A DNA stretch of 64,000 nt from Ypsolopha sequella. Its lineage: Eukaryota; Arthropoda; Insecta; Lepidoptera; Ypsolophidae. Shown piece after piece: positions 1 to 11,495 of the stretch; positions within the stretch are counted from its first letter, which is position 1, and the number at the start of each line of letters is the position of its first letter. The notes beneath the pieces are model-generated. The model was not told the origin of the DNA, searched no databases, and saw only the letters and a list, made by a program, of their open reading frames with translations. A program made the position numbers and the translations under genes. The stretch spans positions 11,463,701 through 11,527,700 of the forward strand of contig OW203985.1 in NCBI GenBank assembly GCA_934047225.1. The letters are read 5' to 3'.

Positions 1-985
1 GTAGATTGGTAGATTGGTAGATTGGTAGATTGGTAGATTGGTAGATTGGTAGATTGGTAGATTAGTAGATTAGTAGATTGGTAGATTGGTAGATTGGTAG
101 ATTGGTAGATTGATAGGGTAGGGTAGGTAGGTAGGTAGGTAGGTAGGTAGGTAGGTAGGTAGATAGGTAGATAGGTAGATAGGTAGATAGGTAGATAGGT
201 AGATAGGTAGATTGGTAGATTGGTAGATTGGTAGATAGGTAGATTGGTAGATTGGTAGATTGGTAGATTGGTAGATTGGTAGATTGGTAGAGATTGGTAG
301 ATTGGTAGATTGGTAGATTGGTAGATTGGTAGATTGGTAGATTGGTAGATTAGGTAGGTAGGTAGGTAGGTAGGTAGGTAGGTAGGTAGGTAGGTAGGTA
401 GGTAGGTAGGTAGGTAGGTAGGTAGGGTAGGTAGGTAGGGTAGGTAGGTAGGTAGGTAGGTAGGTAGGTAGGTAGATTGGTAGATTGGGATGGTAGGTAG
501 GTAGGTAGGTAGGTAGGTAGGTAGGTAGGTAGGTAGGTAGGTAGTAAGGTAGGTAGGTAGGTAGGTAGGTAGGTAGGTAGGTAGATAGGTAGATAGGTAG
601 ATAGGTAGATTGGTAGAATTGGTAGATTGGTAGATTGGTAGATTGGTAGATTGGTAGATTGGTAGATTGGTAGGTAGGTAGGTAGGTAGGTAGGTAGGTA
701 AGGTAGGTAGGTAGGTGATAGGTAGATAGGTAGATAGGTAGGTAGTTAGATAGGTAGGTAGATAGGTAGGTAGGTAGGTAGGTAGGTAGGTAGGTAGGTA
801 GGTAGATAGGTAGATAGGTAGGTAGGTAGATAGGTAGATAGGTAGATAGGTAGATTGGTAGATTGGTAGATTGGTAGATTGGTAGATTGGTAGATTGGTA
901 GATTGGTAGATTGGTAGATTGGCAGATTGGTAGATTGGTAGATTGGTAGATTGGTAGATTGGTAGGTAGGTAGGTAGGTAGGTAG
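1..985. repeat. GTAG-based microsatellite mosaic
   Basis: The stretch consists of alternating blocks of the 4-mer GTAG and the 8-mers ATTGGTAG and ATAGGTAG, with rare single-base slips. Blocks of each type recur several times, for example ATTGGTAG at about 213-355 and 845-960 and pure GTAG at about 355-470 and 490-585. The 8-mers are GTAG pairs with one altered half, so expansion by slippage followed by block duplication is likely. Long open frames on the minus strand are a by-product of the stop-free CTAC register and are not genes. Confidence 0.95.
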
Positions 986-1539
986 GTAAGACAGTACTTG
1001 GCCCGTACAGACAGTACTCGACACATACAGACGGTACTTCCCATACAGACAGTACTTGGCCCATACAGACAGTACTTGGCCCGTACAGACAGTACTTGGC
1101 CCGTACAGACAGTACTCGACACATTCAGACAGTACTTGACCCGTACATACAGTACTCGACACATTCAGACAGTACTTCCCGTACAGACAGTACTCGACAC
1201 ATTCAGACAGTACTTGGCCCGCACAGACAGTACTCGACACATTCAGACAGTACTTGACCCGTACAGACAGTACTTGACCCGTACATACAGTACTCGACAC
1301 ATTCAGACAGTACTTGACCCGTACATACAGTACTCGACACATTCAGACAGTACTTCCCGTACAGACAGTACTCGACACATTCAGACAGTACTTGGCCCGC
1401 ACAGACAGTACTCGACACATAGTACTTGACCCGTACATACAGTACTCGACACATACAGACAGTACTTGGCCTGTACAGACAGCACTCGACACATTCAGAC
1501 AGTACTTGACCCGCACAGACAGTACTCGACACATTCAGA
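985..1539. repeat. 20/40-bp minisatellite, copy 1
   Basis: Tandem array of two alternating 20-bp half-units, ACAGTACTTGACCCGTACAT and ACAGTACTCGACACATTCAG, that share the core ACAGTACT and form a 40-bp higher-order unit repeated about 14 times. Some units are 38 bp through a CTTCCCGTAC variant. The same unit and the same 38-bp variant occur at 39,929-40,449. Open frames on both strands come from the repeat and are not credible genes. Confidence 0.95.
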
Positions 1540-1630
1540 AACGAGGTTGAACCGATGACGCCCGGATATCATGACGAAGTCGATTCGAGCACGCGCTAAA
1601 ATGTGGCGCGATAAAATGGCGTCTGGCAAG

Positions 1631-1638
1631 ATATAAAA
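1631..1638 (+). promoter_or_regulatory. Candidate TATA box after the minisatellite
   Basis: ATATAAAAGA at 1631-1640 lies just downstream of the minisatellite, in a locally GC-richer stretch, and is followed by an A-rich leader-like sequence with repeated AAGTGAACTT motifs (about 1731 and 1786). The arrangement resembles a host promoter or the promoter region of an LTR retroelement. No transcript start can be shown from sequence alone. Confidence 0.35.
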
Positions 1639-1926
1639 GAGGGTACACGCGGTTCAACCACACTTCTCTTCGAAACGCGGACGCAGAACGTCATTCTGTC
1701 CGAATACGTTGTGATTTTAGTTGATTTACAAAGTGAACTTCTGTATATTAGTTAGAATTGTGAAAAGCCTATTAAAGTTATATAAAGTGAACTTTTATGT
1801 ACTGAATAAAATCGTGAACTACAAAGTGTGCTATTTGTTGAATCAGTGAATATAACGTGGAAAGCTTCTGAGTAGTTTTATTTTTAAAACTGCGAAAGAA
1901 GTCAAGAAGAACGACGGTATCGCACA

Positions 1927-2451
1927 GTGAAACATCGACAGGCAAAACGACGCCGATGGTATGATCAAAGAAGAAGTTCCAAGGAAAGGATTTTGCCAAC
2001 GAACAATCCTGTCACTGGAATGTCATCAACTACGCTTCAATCAAATCAGCGGCAAGGTAAGGATGGAAACCGATCGAGGTTATTGGATTTGGGCCAAACA
2101 CAAGCTACCAATTGCCAAGAGCAGCAATACCATGAGCGGCGTAATCCACGGGTAGTGCAAGTTCGTGAAGAGTGGTGCCACCAATTGCAGCAGCAGCAGC
2201 AGCAGCCAAATAATGCTCGCGAACGAAAAGACAAGCAGCTGAGGCAGCCTCGGCCAACAGTTTTCGGTGACCAGAGGGACCAGCAGCCACGTGAATACCA
2301 GGAAAGAAGATCACGTAGTCCATCTTTTTCTCTAAACGATTTGACTCATATGCGATTTCATGCGGTGTCTCTGGATTTGCAGACGTTACGTGGTTTAGTT
2401 GTTCCAGTACAAACACAATGGGTTCAAATAGTATTCGATGTTTCTCTTTAA
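1927..2451 (+). CDS. Uncharacterised glutamine-rich open frame
   Basis: An open frame of about 174 codons follows the TATA-like site at 1631. It begins at GTG rather than ATG; the first in-frame ATG is near 2020. It would encode a basic, Gln- and Arg-rich product with seven consecutive glutamines from a CAG run near 2190 and an Arg/Ser stretch near the end. The complementary strand (2105-2416) is also open and would read the CAG run as polyalanine, so coding strand and reality are uncertain. No domain is recognised. It could be a gag-like remnant or an accident of the CAG repeat. Confidence 0.2.
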   Translation: MKHRQAKRRRWYDQRRSSKERILPTNNPVTGMSSTTLQSNQRQGKDGNRSRLLDLGQTQATNCQEQQYHERRNPRVVQVREEWCHQLQQQQQQPNNARERKDKQLRQPRPTVFGDQRDQQPREYQERRSRSPSFSLNDLTHMRFHAVSLDLQTLRGLVVPVQTQWVQIVFDVSL

Positions 2452-3165
2452 CTAGTCTTTCTTTTTCTTCTGAACTCAGGTTATGATTATTTTTAACTTT
2501 TATTATTTCTGTTTCTTCCCCAATCGGAAAGCCTCTTACTGAATTCGGAATGATGTTGCACCAATGTTACTAGCCACACTTCATCCCAAAGAAGATTGAT
2601 TCTTTGTAATTCTTTGACTAGTAATTATACTTGTTGAATAGTTTTGGGTGCTTGTTTGGCCAATGTTTCTACCATATTGAATTACCAATTTTATTGAAGC
2701 GAAGGTAAACAAATTTTATAAGGTAGACAAGGTGGGAAATGGTTTAACAGATATTTGCATATTGATTAGTTTATAGGAATCACTGCAGCTGTAATGTGGC
2801 GTAAATTTTTTATTCAATATTCAGACACGAATTTTTTACCATCTTATTAATAGTGTACGTTTATGCAAGGATATTATTTTATGAAATATATCTGTAAGCA
2901 TTCGGCTTTTCTTTATAAGTATTTATAGATTTAGCAATACCTATTAAAATATAAACATAAACGAATTAAAGCAAGTTATATTTCGAGCCGCCTTGTGCTC
3001 AGCATAAGTTATTTAATTTAAGGAAGCCAATTTATGTTTATTATAGTTCCCCGTTTAATCAAAATGTATTTTTTTTATAAGAATAAAATTATATAATATA
3101 AAAATTACTTTTTGTAAATAGCGTGTTTTATTTTTATTTCCTGAAGCTCTCTACTGACATTTACA
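2452..3165. other. AT-rich noncoding interval
   Basis: AT-rich sequence with many short T and A runs and scattered AATAAA hexamers. No gene, RNA or structured repeat was seen. Confidence 0.6.
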
Positions 3166-3545
3166 TTTCCATCATCCATCCATCAGCCTAGTTTGTCCAC
3201 TGCTGGACATAAGCCTTTCCAGGACTTTGCCACTCCCGGCGTAATCCTGAAAGAATTGCCCATACTCACACACGCTGGGCAGGCGGGTTGGTGAGTGCGG
3301 TGCCGGAACCCTCGCACCAGTGACGACGCTGCCCGTCACCAGTCTGTTCCATATAAGGCCCGGCTGTTAGGGATGGATATACCGCCATCCATCTGTCTCA
3401 GGCATGGTAGGACTCCTGGTTTTTTGCCTGTGAGCTGTCCTCTTACTCTCCTCCGAATTACTCCGAGGGGGTCTCCAAGTAAGATGGGGTACCTCCACAG
3501 TCGAGCCCGGCATCAGATTGGTCGACACCAACAAAGCTCATCGCA
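3166..3545 (-). mobile_element. RTE-type non-LTR retrotransposon 3' end
   Basis: Read on the minus strand this is a roughly 370-bp block ending in a short GATG-type tail (ATCC repeats at 3172-3185). Another copy on the plus strand at 13,629-13,999 matches over nearly the whole length. In the 13.9-kb copy one frame just before the tail reads GKAYVQ, a stop, then WTN, which resembles the EAYVQxWT C-terminus of RTE-clade reverse-transcriptase ORFs. The block is therefore a 5'-truncated RTE copy or a SINE-like derivative. Shorter fragments lie at 5,137, 38,410 and 53,415. Confidence 0.75.
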
Positions 3546-4268
3546 GGTATTCGCGCCGTTTTTGAGTAGAGATTTGTGTGAAGGTAGCCGGTCTTCCTTT
3601 ATCCCATGGACGTACTTTATCCTTTATGCTTTAGTCAAAGCTTGGCATATTAATGTCAAGTCATGTCACAATACAAACGCCAACTTTTTAAGGCGAATGG
3701 ATACGCCAACTGCAATTTGGACCTGTCTTTGAAGGCCTCCTCCTCCCACACGGGTGGTCCAAAAACTTTCATAAAAATATATGATAGGCATTATAGTCAA
3801 AAATTAATTTTAAGTTTCATAAACTGTTTTTCTACTGTAAGCTTTGACAAAAAAAAATAGAAAGTCATCGAGAGTTTCACATGATTAACACAAGAATTCT
3901 CTTACTCCTTCCAAACGCCTAAAGCGATTTTAATTATTATTTCACCAAATTATAGGAAATTCTTAGATCTAAATAATTTAAGTTCAAATTTTTTTTTCTG
4001 TTCATGGCGTCCATGTGAAAAGTATTATTTTGTCCTACTTTGCGCTAGCCGGAGACGCAGTGGTTGTTGTAACAGCCACTTATCAAGGCACGCTGAAGTG
4101 AACATTATTTCAATGTCATTTCCGTTGATATTTGTACCGACACACATCGAGTTGCTTATTTAGCGTGGTCATGTTTAAAGTAACAATGTTTCAGAGTGGG
4201 TCAGAATTAGTTTCCGCGACCCTACATAGTTATGTTAAAATAGGATTTATATATTATACCGGTACTTA
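3546..4268. other. AT-rich noncoding interval
   Basis: The first part may continue the RTE-type block beyond its conserved portion. The rest is AT-rich with no recognisable feature. Confidence 0.5.
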
Positions 4269-4430
4269 TGTGGGACGCGACCTGTGTAGATACACTGGCC
4301 CCATCCCGCATCAATGCGACCTCAACTAGGGCTGGCGCGGCAGCAGCTGCAGCAGAGGCCTCCAAGAGACGCACATATGCAGCTTTAGGGGATGGCTACA
4401 GATTTGTGCCTTTTGGGGTAATATTAACAA
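4269..4430 (+). pseudogene. Retroelement ORF fragment (WDATCVDTLAPS type)
   Basis: The plus strand encodes WDATCVDTLAPSRINATS followed by an Ala-rich stretch and DGYRFVPFGVI, then stops. This pattern (WD.TC.DT.APS, an alanine-rich helix, then FVPFGVETLG) is a segment I recognise from C-terminal parts of retroelement polyproteins repeated in many animal genomes; I cannot name the clade. Nothing around it continues the protein, so it is an isolated remnant. Confidence 0.55.
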
Positions 4431-4494
4431 GTAAGAAAGAGACAGAATATAGTGTTGAAATGATATTGATTTGTTTTTGTACATTCTAACATTA

Positions 4495-4625
4495 TATTTT
4501 TATTCTTTATTGTACACAAATAAAAAACATATTATTTGCATACTGTACTTCGAGATATCATGTACATGGGCGAGCTTATCTCTAAAAAGAGATTTCTTCC
4601 AGCAAAGCCGGATTGATAAAGTCAT
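4495..4625 (-). mobile_element. LINE 3' untranslated fragment
   Basis: Starts with TTTATTGTACACAAA and ends with a GCTTATCTC-loop-GAGATTTCTTCCAGC segment. The same two landmarks flank the 3' region of the minus-strand LINE at 62,521-64,000 (ACTTTATTGTACACAAA at about 62,551; GCGATTTCTTCCAGCC near 63,420). It is therefore a truncated 3' end of that LINE family in minus orientation. Confidence 0.55.
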
Positions 4626-5136
4626 AATAAAAAGTAGACATACATACGTGTACATTAAAATATTTTAATACACTTACAGCCTATGATTGCGTTGCAAAAC
4701 CTGCCACCTCATTAAACAACCAGACACAACAGTCAATACTCACCACACCGTATTCATCGACTAATATTTCTACAAGACCTTGATGAAACATGCAACCCTA
4801 CGTCTATTTCTTTATCTAAAGAAGCCTTGATGCAGCTAGATGACCATCACTACATTATGTCATTCCCGAAACCATTGAAAGTGCAGCTAAGTTGCAGACA
4901 AGAATACCAGCACATCCTGTAAGCAAGTTACATTGCAACCTCTTTATATGCCCAAGCCACCGAAGCATTCCTTTTTCTACTCTATTTATAGTTTAAATTG
5001 TGAATATCATCTGAGCGATGCATTTTAGAGATTGCGATTCTTATGAAAAGTGTCGAGTATTGTCAGCTGACTAATATGTGATAACTAATTACACCACGCT
5101 TAATTATGACTTTATCAAATATAATTATTTCCCATG
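4626..5136. other. Noncoding interval
   Basis: AT-rich sequence without a supported gene or repeat. Confidence 0.5.
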
Positions 5137-5245
5137 TCCATCCATACATCCATCAGCCTGTCTTCGTCCACTGCTGGACCTTTATAGGCCTTTCCAATAT
5201 TTCGCCACTGTTGGCGGGCCTCCTGGAAGAAATGCCCATACTCAC
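5137..5245 (-). mobile_element. RTE-type 3' end, short fragment
   Basis: About 110 bp match the terminal part of the blocks at 3,166 and 13,629: the CATCCATACATCCATCAGCC tail, the 'TCCACTGCTGGAC' core and the CCCATACTCACAC motif. Minus orientation, diverged. Confidence 0.7.
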
Positions 5246-6027
5246 ACAAAACTACGCGAGTACAATACTTCTGTTCCATTTTGGTGTTCTAGCAGGCCTA
5301 CAAACTTGAAATTTTGCATGCGGTTAGTGTTAAGCATAGACGTTCGTCCATGGTATCGACTGTAAATATTTTTTATACGTCCAATAAATTGGAATTTTCG
5401 GAATTCAGAAAATCTGTAGATACGCCTTTTCAGTTTGATGCCCTCGATATCACCGGTTTCGCCTTGCGGCATTATCAAGAAACAATAAAGAAATTAAATG
5501 AATGAATTTTAAATGAAAATAAGAGTGATGTAACTGTGAAACCGTATGTACAAGTATTATTTATCAAAATTACAATTTCACGGCTTTAACAATTTACCTG
5601 CGACGTACCTATTATTCTAAATTCCCGACCGCGACGACGAACTGTTGTAGACACATTCAAATTCCTGACGGGATGACGAAATGTTAGGGGTGGTCCTGTT
5701 TGGTCCGCATTTGGAATTTGGACCCTCCTTTTTAACCTGTATTAGGTTATTGTTAGCTTAAAACGAGGGTCCAAAGAATTGTAAAAATTACTTGTGTATA
5801 AATAAAAAAATTGTATTTGGAGTCATAAAACTTCACGTTATCGAAAGAGTTCAAAATATTTCTAAAAATGTATTAAATAAAAAATAGTCTCAGTCTTTCA
5901 TTTATTTATTCAAATAAATGTACATTTTACATGAAAGCGCTATAAATAAGCTACAGTGCAAGGACATTGGCAGTTAAAGCATTTTGGCAAGATTAGGGGA
6001 ATCTGAACCAAACACATGTACAGGCAG
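5246..6027. other. Noncoding interval
   Basis: AT-rich. A weak direct repeat around AAATTCCCGACCGCGACGA and AAATTCCTGACGGGATGACG (5,620-5,690) is the only structure seen. Confidence 0.5.
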
Positions 6028-6139
6028 CGGCAGTAAATAATGCACATCGGCTATCTTCGGCTTCGTCTCTCTCACCGGACTGTTAGTGCTTCGTGCGACA
6101 GAGATGACGCTACGATACGATGTGCATTATTTACTGCCG
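6028..6139. mobile_element. 112-bp MITE with 22-bp perfect terminal inverted repeats
   Basis: Positions 6028-6049 and 6118-6139 are perfect reverse complements (start CGGCAGTAAATAATGCAC). The core contains TCGGCTATC, CGGCTTCGTC and TGTTAGTGCTT. A diverged relative with the same core lies at about 60,480-60,575. No coding capacity. Confidence 0.75.
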
Positions 6140-7070
6140 GGACCTACATATGTTATTTTGAAATTCTCGACCAGCCTTATAAAATAATTAAATACATCAA
6201 ATAGTTGGTTATCATCTTTGAGAACTAATGCAGTATGCCCACTTTACCGGACATGTCTCTTGTAGAGAGGGGGAACGAAAATACAAACAGAAATAAAATG
6301 TCAGCTTTCGGATGATTTTGTTGCAATAATTAGGTTACGTATAGCCATAAAAAAAATACATGTTTTTGGTTGAACTTTAAGGTATTCATTTTCCAGAAAC
6401 CACGTTAATCGATTCATATTTGTACTGTCAATGAATTTTTTGTAACCCTCTATTGCACACTTCTTATTGATTTTGTTTCAGGTATCGCTTTCGCGATTTT
6501 GTTGGTTTTTTTTTAATAAAATTAGTGTGAATGATATCTATTCATTTTCCAAATACCACGTTATTCGGGTCAAAAAAGCACCCCCTTTTTCCAAAAATAC
6601 GTAAATCCACTGATGCAGTCAGCGGCAGCAAGATATTGTCAGTCTACGCCTAGCGTTGGCGCCCGTAAGACGTGGAACCTGTGCCCTTTTTTGCAAGCTA
6701 TAAATATGTCCCAAAACTACTTCAAAACACATTGAAATTAATTTTATAAAGTTATATTTCGAGGAGCATCATATTCCTGCCGTTAAAAACTCAACAAAAT
6801 ATGCGTATGAGTGATTTAGCTACATCGTGCCATAGTCATAACAACAAAACTGAATGAATTTGGAATGAATTCATACTTTTATGCGGGAAAATAATATATG
6901 TTACTCTAAAAGAATAATTTTGTGATCGTTATTGAAACCCAAATTAATTTACTTATACTTACTGAGATCTGTAACAAAGGTCAATGACCTTTTCGTGAAA
7001 TTACCCTCTAGTATTGGCTCACCATTTCAGGTCCAATAAGTGAAGTTTTTTGCAAATTATATAGGTACAC
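6140..7070. other. AT-rich noncoding interval
   Basis: No gene, RNA or clear repeat recognised. Confidence 0.5.
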
Positions 7071-8847
7071 TTACTTGGGATAAATCGCCAAGCATTTAAA
7101 ATATAGAAATTTATTTTAAAATATTTGCAGTGCATGGCAAAATTATTAGATCGTAGATAATCCTGTCGGTACATGTTCAGGTTCTGTTACGCAAAATGAA
7201 AACAATGAAACTCTTTTAGGATTAATTTGTTATCCCTATGTTTGTCTGTGTGTCCGTTTGTCTAGACAATTTTTTCTGGGTAAAATTAATAAATACCAAT
7301 ATAAACGGCCCTCTATAGAGCTGTAAAAACATACTTTTGACGTTTTTATTTATATTAGGTTTTAGGTTTTTACGTTTTTCATACAAATTTTCTCACTATG
7401 AAAATGTAGGGATGAACACTTGAGATAATATTTTGCATTTAAAAGTCAACACAGAAAGGAATTGTTGAACAAATAATGTAAAAAATATGAAAACCATGTT
7501 GTTCTATTCTAAAGGGATTAATTATCTACTGTTCAATGTGGCGATAGCTTTGTTTATTTTTTTCCTTGAATTATTTTTTACTAAGGTAACAAATAGTTTA
7601 ATACAAGGTTTTCCTTAAGAGGTCCCTTTACCCCTGTATTTTTCTTAAAATTCATACAACAGGTATAAACCGAATGTGAAGTCTACAGCTTATTTTCTTC
7701 ATATCTTTTTTCATGAGTATATTCTAGTGACATCTACCTACGTCTCTATACAGCCCAAAAAGCAAAATTTTATAAAACACCATCATAATAGCTGTCAGGA
7801 TATCGTCAATATTGCCTCGTTTTTACACAAAGTTTAACAAGTTTGTATATTTTTATCTATACTGGAAATAAAAAAGAGAGAAATACAGGCGTCGTTCATG
7901 TAAATATGACTAAGTTTACACACTTTGCTAAGTATAAACAATTACCGTTTCATGGAAAACTGTTTTGACCTGAAACCATTTCACAAATTCAATTAACTTA
8001 TTTTGAATATCTTGTCATCTTGCACTTTTTGATGAGAAATACAATTTCAATAAGTAAAAATACAACTTTTAGTTAAGAAAACTGATAATTAAAAGTCTGC
8101 TGTATGCATTAACATATTTTTAATTATATTACAATAATAATAAAATAATTGGCTTATCCGTCGTCGTGATACCAGCCGTAAATGTCTTAAATAATCTGAT
8201 ATCACGCTTATGGAAAACCCAATTATTTTGAAGATACCATAATATCATTAAAATATGTTTATGCATATAGCAAACTTTTAACAATAAATTGTCTTAGCTA
8301 AAAGTTGTACTTTACCGTTATAATTATTTCTTAATATTTTGTTACAAATTCGGAGAAATAGCCCTTAACCTTAACCTTGTATGAAAATATTTGTTATCTT
8401 TGTAACAAAGAAAAAATAAATAAACAAAGCTATCGCCACATTGAACAAACAGTAAATTATTAATCCCTTTAGAATAGAAAGATATGGTTTTATATTTTTT
8501 ACATTATTTGTTCTACAGTTCCTTTCTGTGCTTTCTTTCAAATGCAAAATATTATGTGAAGTGTTGATCTCTATATTTTCATAAGGAGAAAATTTGTATG
8601 AAAAAGTTAAACAAAAGGCCATAAAAACGTTATAAATGTATATTTTACAGGGCTGTAAATATTAGCATTTATTGATTTTACCCAGAAAAATTGCCTAGAC
8701 AAACGGACAAACAGACAAACATAGGGACAACAAATTAATCTTAAAAGAGTTTTGTTTTTTAATTTTGCGTAAAGGGACCTGAACATTTCAAACTATAATA
8801 CAAATAAATTTCTATATTTTAACACTTGGCGATTTATCCCAAGGGTA
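7071..8847. mobile_element. 1.8-kb foldback element
   Basis: A long, diverged inverted repeat. CTTGGGATAAATCGCC at 7074-7089 is matched perfectly in reverse at 8828-8843. Arms then pair through a GTTTGTCTAGACAATTTTTC-type segment (about 7255 versus 8695), the AGGGATTAAT/ATTAATCCCT segment (about 7513 versus 8461) and GGCGATAGCTTTGTTTATTT (7541 versus its reverse near 8410). The left side carries about 430 extra bases (7626-8060). A second palindrome (about 8062-8308) fills the middle. No transposase frame; nonautonomous foldback or large MITE. Confidence 0.7.
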
Positions 8848-11042
8848 AACAGGTGTCCCAAAAGTCAACGCTTTCCCTTGGAAGGCTGGTAGGCCAGCTC
8901 ATGACTGACCAGAATATCAAATTATGACCTCAGCAAAAAGTAGATAGTCTTCGAGTTGATGGTACTTTTATAAATTCGAATAGATTTTTGAGAGTCAAAG
9001 CTAACCAGTTCTAAATTCTAAGAATAAAATTTTTGTTGCGCAACTCTGAATAGTCATGCTATTGATAAAGTCAAAAACAAACCTTGAAATGCTGTTACAT
9101 CAGGAAGAAAAATAAAAACCCAATTTATGAGCAATTTTTTGTAATTAGGTTAGTTCGATACCACACCCTGAAAAAAAATGTCCTATGTTAGTTTTGCAAA
9201 TTATCTTAAATAACGGCTCATAAAATATTGTTTTTCAAATGATCTGGCAATTTCTGTGTATTACTTTTGAAAAAAAAGTTATTGCTATTTTACTACCAAA
9301 GGAGCTGCGTATTTTTTAAAATAATTAGAATTTAGAATGAAAGAGTGGCGGGCAGTAAAAATATTTGACGTTCATTAGAAATGCCATTTAACACGCGTTA
9401 GAGTGAGATAAATAGTGACGCTATTTAAAATGAGTTGGAATGAGATAGTAACGCAGTTAAACGTGGTTGAATGAGAGAGGCATAATTGATATAGGCTACA
9501 GTGAGATAGATAGTGACGTGGTGCATTCCTTCTGAGAATATTTGTTAGTTTCCACTTTTTGTAATAACAACTTTAGTAAAAAATTTTTGTAAAGAAATTT
9601 TTTGTCCAATTTATTTTCCCGCAAGTGTAAAACCAGCTCAACGGGCAAAAATATTTAAAGAATGGGTAATGGTGACAATTAACCGTCACAATATTATTAT
9701 GTATCTCTAAAGGAGTGTCTGAAATGTTCCGAGGGTCAACTGATAAATCAAACACTCAAAAAACCACTTTTAGCCGACCATAATAAATTTACGTCCCGAC
9801 GTGATAGCAAGTAGGATCAATGCCGTGTGACGATGATCGAAATACACTAATAAATTAGATAAAATAAAATACGTATTACTTTTGACCCTGCCTCGTCCAC
9901 TCTATTCGTATTTTTGCTATGGTGACGCGAGCTTAGAGACCGGGACGAATTTCCCCCCGCGCGCTATCGTAAAATAGAATAAGCCACGCCCGGAACTGGT
10001 TTTTGTTTTGGCTATGTCATACTCTTAAGTAAACTAAATTAGGTTTCATTCCTATCTAAAAACAATTCACATCAAAAATGCATGGGACAAATTTCGGCTT
10101 ATTCTTTGGATTAATCAGACTTAAATAAATCACATTATAATGGGAAATGACTTAGAATTTAACTTACATTAAAATCAATTATGGTTATACAAAACGGTTG
10201 ATATTGAAAATTTAAATCGGTGACAATAGTATAATCTCATTAATTCGTTCTATGCTACAAATATCAAAAAGATACTAAAGTCAGTTTCTAGGGCAAGTGG
10301 AAAAACTGTAACTGTAAGAAAACGATATGTATCGCTCGCCATACAATCTTTATTACCGCGTTTCGTGGTACGGGGTCCAGTACAAAATGCGCAAAGGTAA
10401 TGAGCCCGTCTCCTACATGAAGATTTTTATGAAAATCAATTACGTTTAAAAAAAAATTTTTTTTCGATATCTTCAAAAAATTACGAAGTTATTGGCAATC
10501 AAAGTGAGTTTAACGGCATGTCTCGTGACGTCAACTGACACGATTTCATATGAAAAGTGATAAATACCGCTATCGCTAACTTCGGTAATAGTAGGAATTT
10601 TTTAAAAATTCTATATGTGTTGTGCTTTGCTATAACTAATTAATTAGTTACTATAAAAATTTACTGATTTTGCACTACAGGAGACGTGTCCATTGACCGG
10701 TTTTCGAGCTGCGCCAGAAATAGACTTTAGTTTGGGACAGTTCTTTTTCCATTATTAAGTAAAGCCCTATTTTATTCTATATTATCTATTCAATGAGTAT
10801 GATATGGCCTTATCATCTAACTCTAACACAAATAACTCAACAAAATTATCTTATACCATAGCTAAAAAACTTGCCAATCATTCGGTACTCAAAATACATT
10901 TGAGATCATTGTAATACTGAACTATAATATATGAACAGCTAGTTTCATTGAAGCCTACCTACCAGTCTTCCTACCGGTTTAAAAACAGTCTTTAGAATTA
11001 CAAGTCCAATATTTGGTCACGGAGATCAAAAACTGATTACTA
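8848..11042. other. AT-rich intergenic interval
   Basis: About 2.2 kb without a supported gene. A weak direct repeat (GAGTGAGATAAATAGTGACG near 9,400; CAGTGAGATAGATAGTGACG near 9,500) is the only internal structure noted. Short open frames here are not credible. Confidence 0.5.
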
Positions 11043-11190
11043 GTGTCGATTCGGCTAAACACAATTTAACTCATTTGACAGGACTAACCTTATTTTAAGC
11101 GTTCTGTCTTTGTCTTTTCGATACGGAAAGAACAAAACAGAAGGCTCAAATTAAGTTTAGTTCTGTCGAATAAGTTAGCCGAATCGACAC
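11043..11190. mobile_element. 148-bp MITE
   Basis: Perfect 16-bp terminal inverted repeats GTGTCGATTCGGCTAA (11043-11058) and its complement (11175-11190) enclose a partly palindromic core. No convincing target duplication. It lies about 300 bp beyond the 3' end of the neurotactin-like gene. Confidence 0.65.
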
Positions 11191-11495
11191 AACTGTATGT
11201 TGCAAAATGCGTATAAAAAGTTCAAAAAATGCATTTTTTGTTATGTAAAAAATTACACCTATCGTACGTAACATAAGTTATCAGAGACTTAGAAAAATAC
11301 TTTGGAAATTACACTTACAATCTAAAATTTTTGGAACACACTCGTGTTAAATATAAAAAAAAAAAACAAAAAAGTAAAACGAGAAATTAATTTACAAGCG
11401 TCACAAGGAGATTCACCGCCTAGTTACATTTAAAAAACGGAAGATACGATACGGGGAATCCACAACATCGAAGAGCCTATAAATCGTTGTGTAGT
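11191..11495 (-). other. 3' flank of the neurotactin-like gene
   Basis: AT-rich region downstream of the stop codon on the minus strand, with a T-rich run at 11,347-11,375 (minus reading). A polyadenylation signal could not be assigned with confidence. Confidence 0.4.

Noticed and set aside
1..985. Telomeric repeat
   Set aside because: Insect telomeres use TTAGG; here the words are GTAG, ATTGGTAG and ATAGGTAG with no TTAGG tandem run.
70..1164. 364-codon minus-strand frame of YLPT repeats
   Set aside because: Arises from the stop-free CTAC register of the microsatellite and runs into the minisatellite; no start context or domain.
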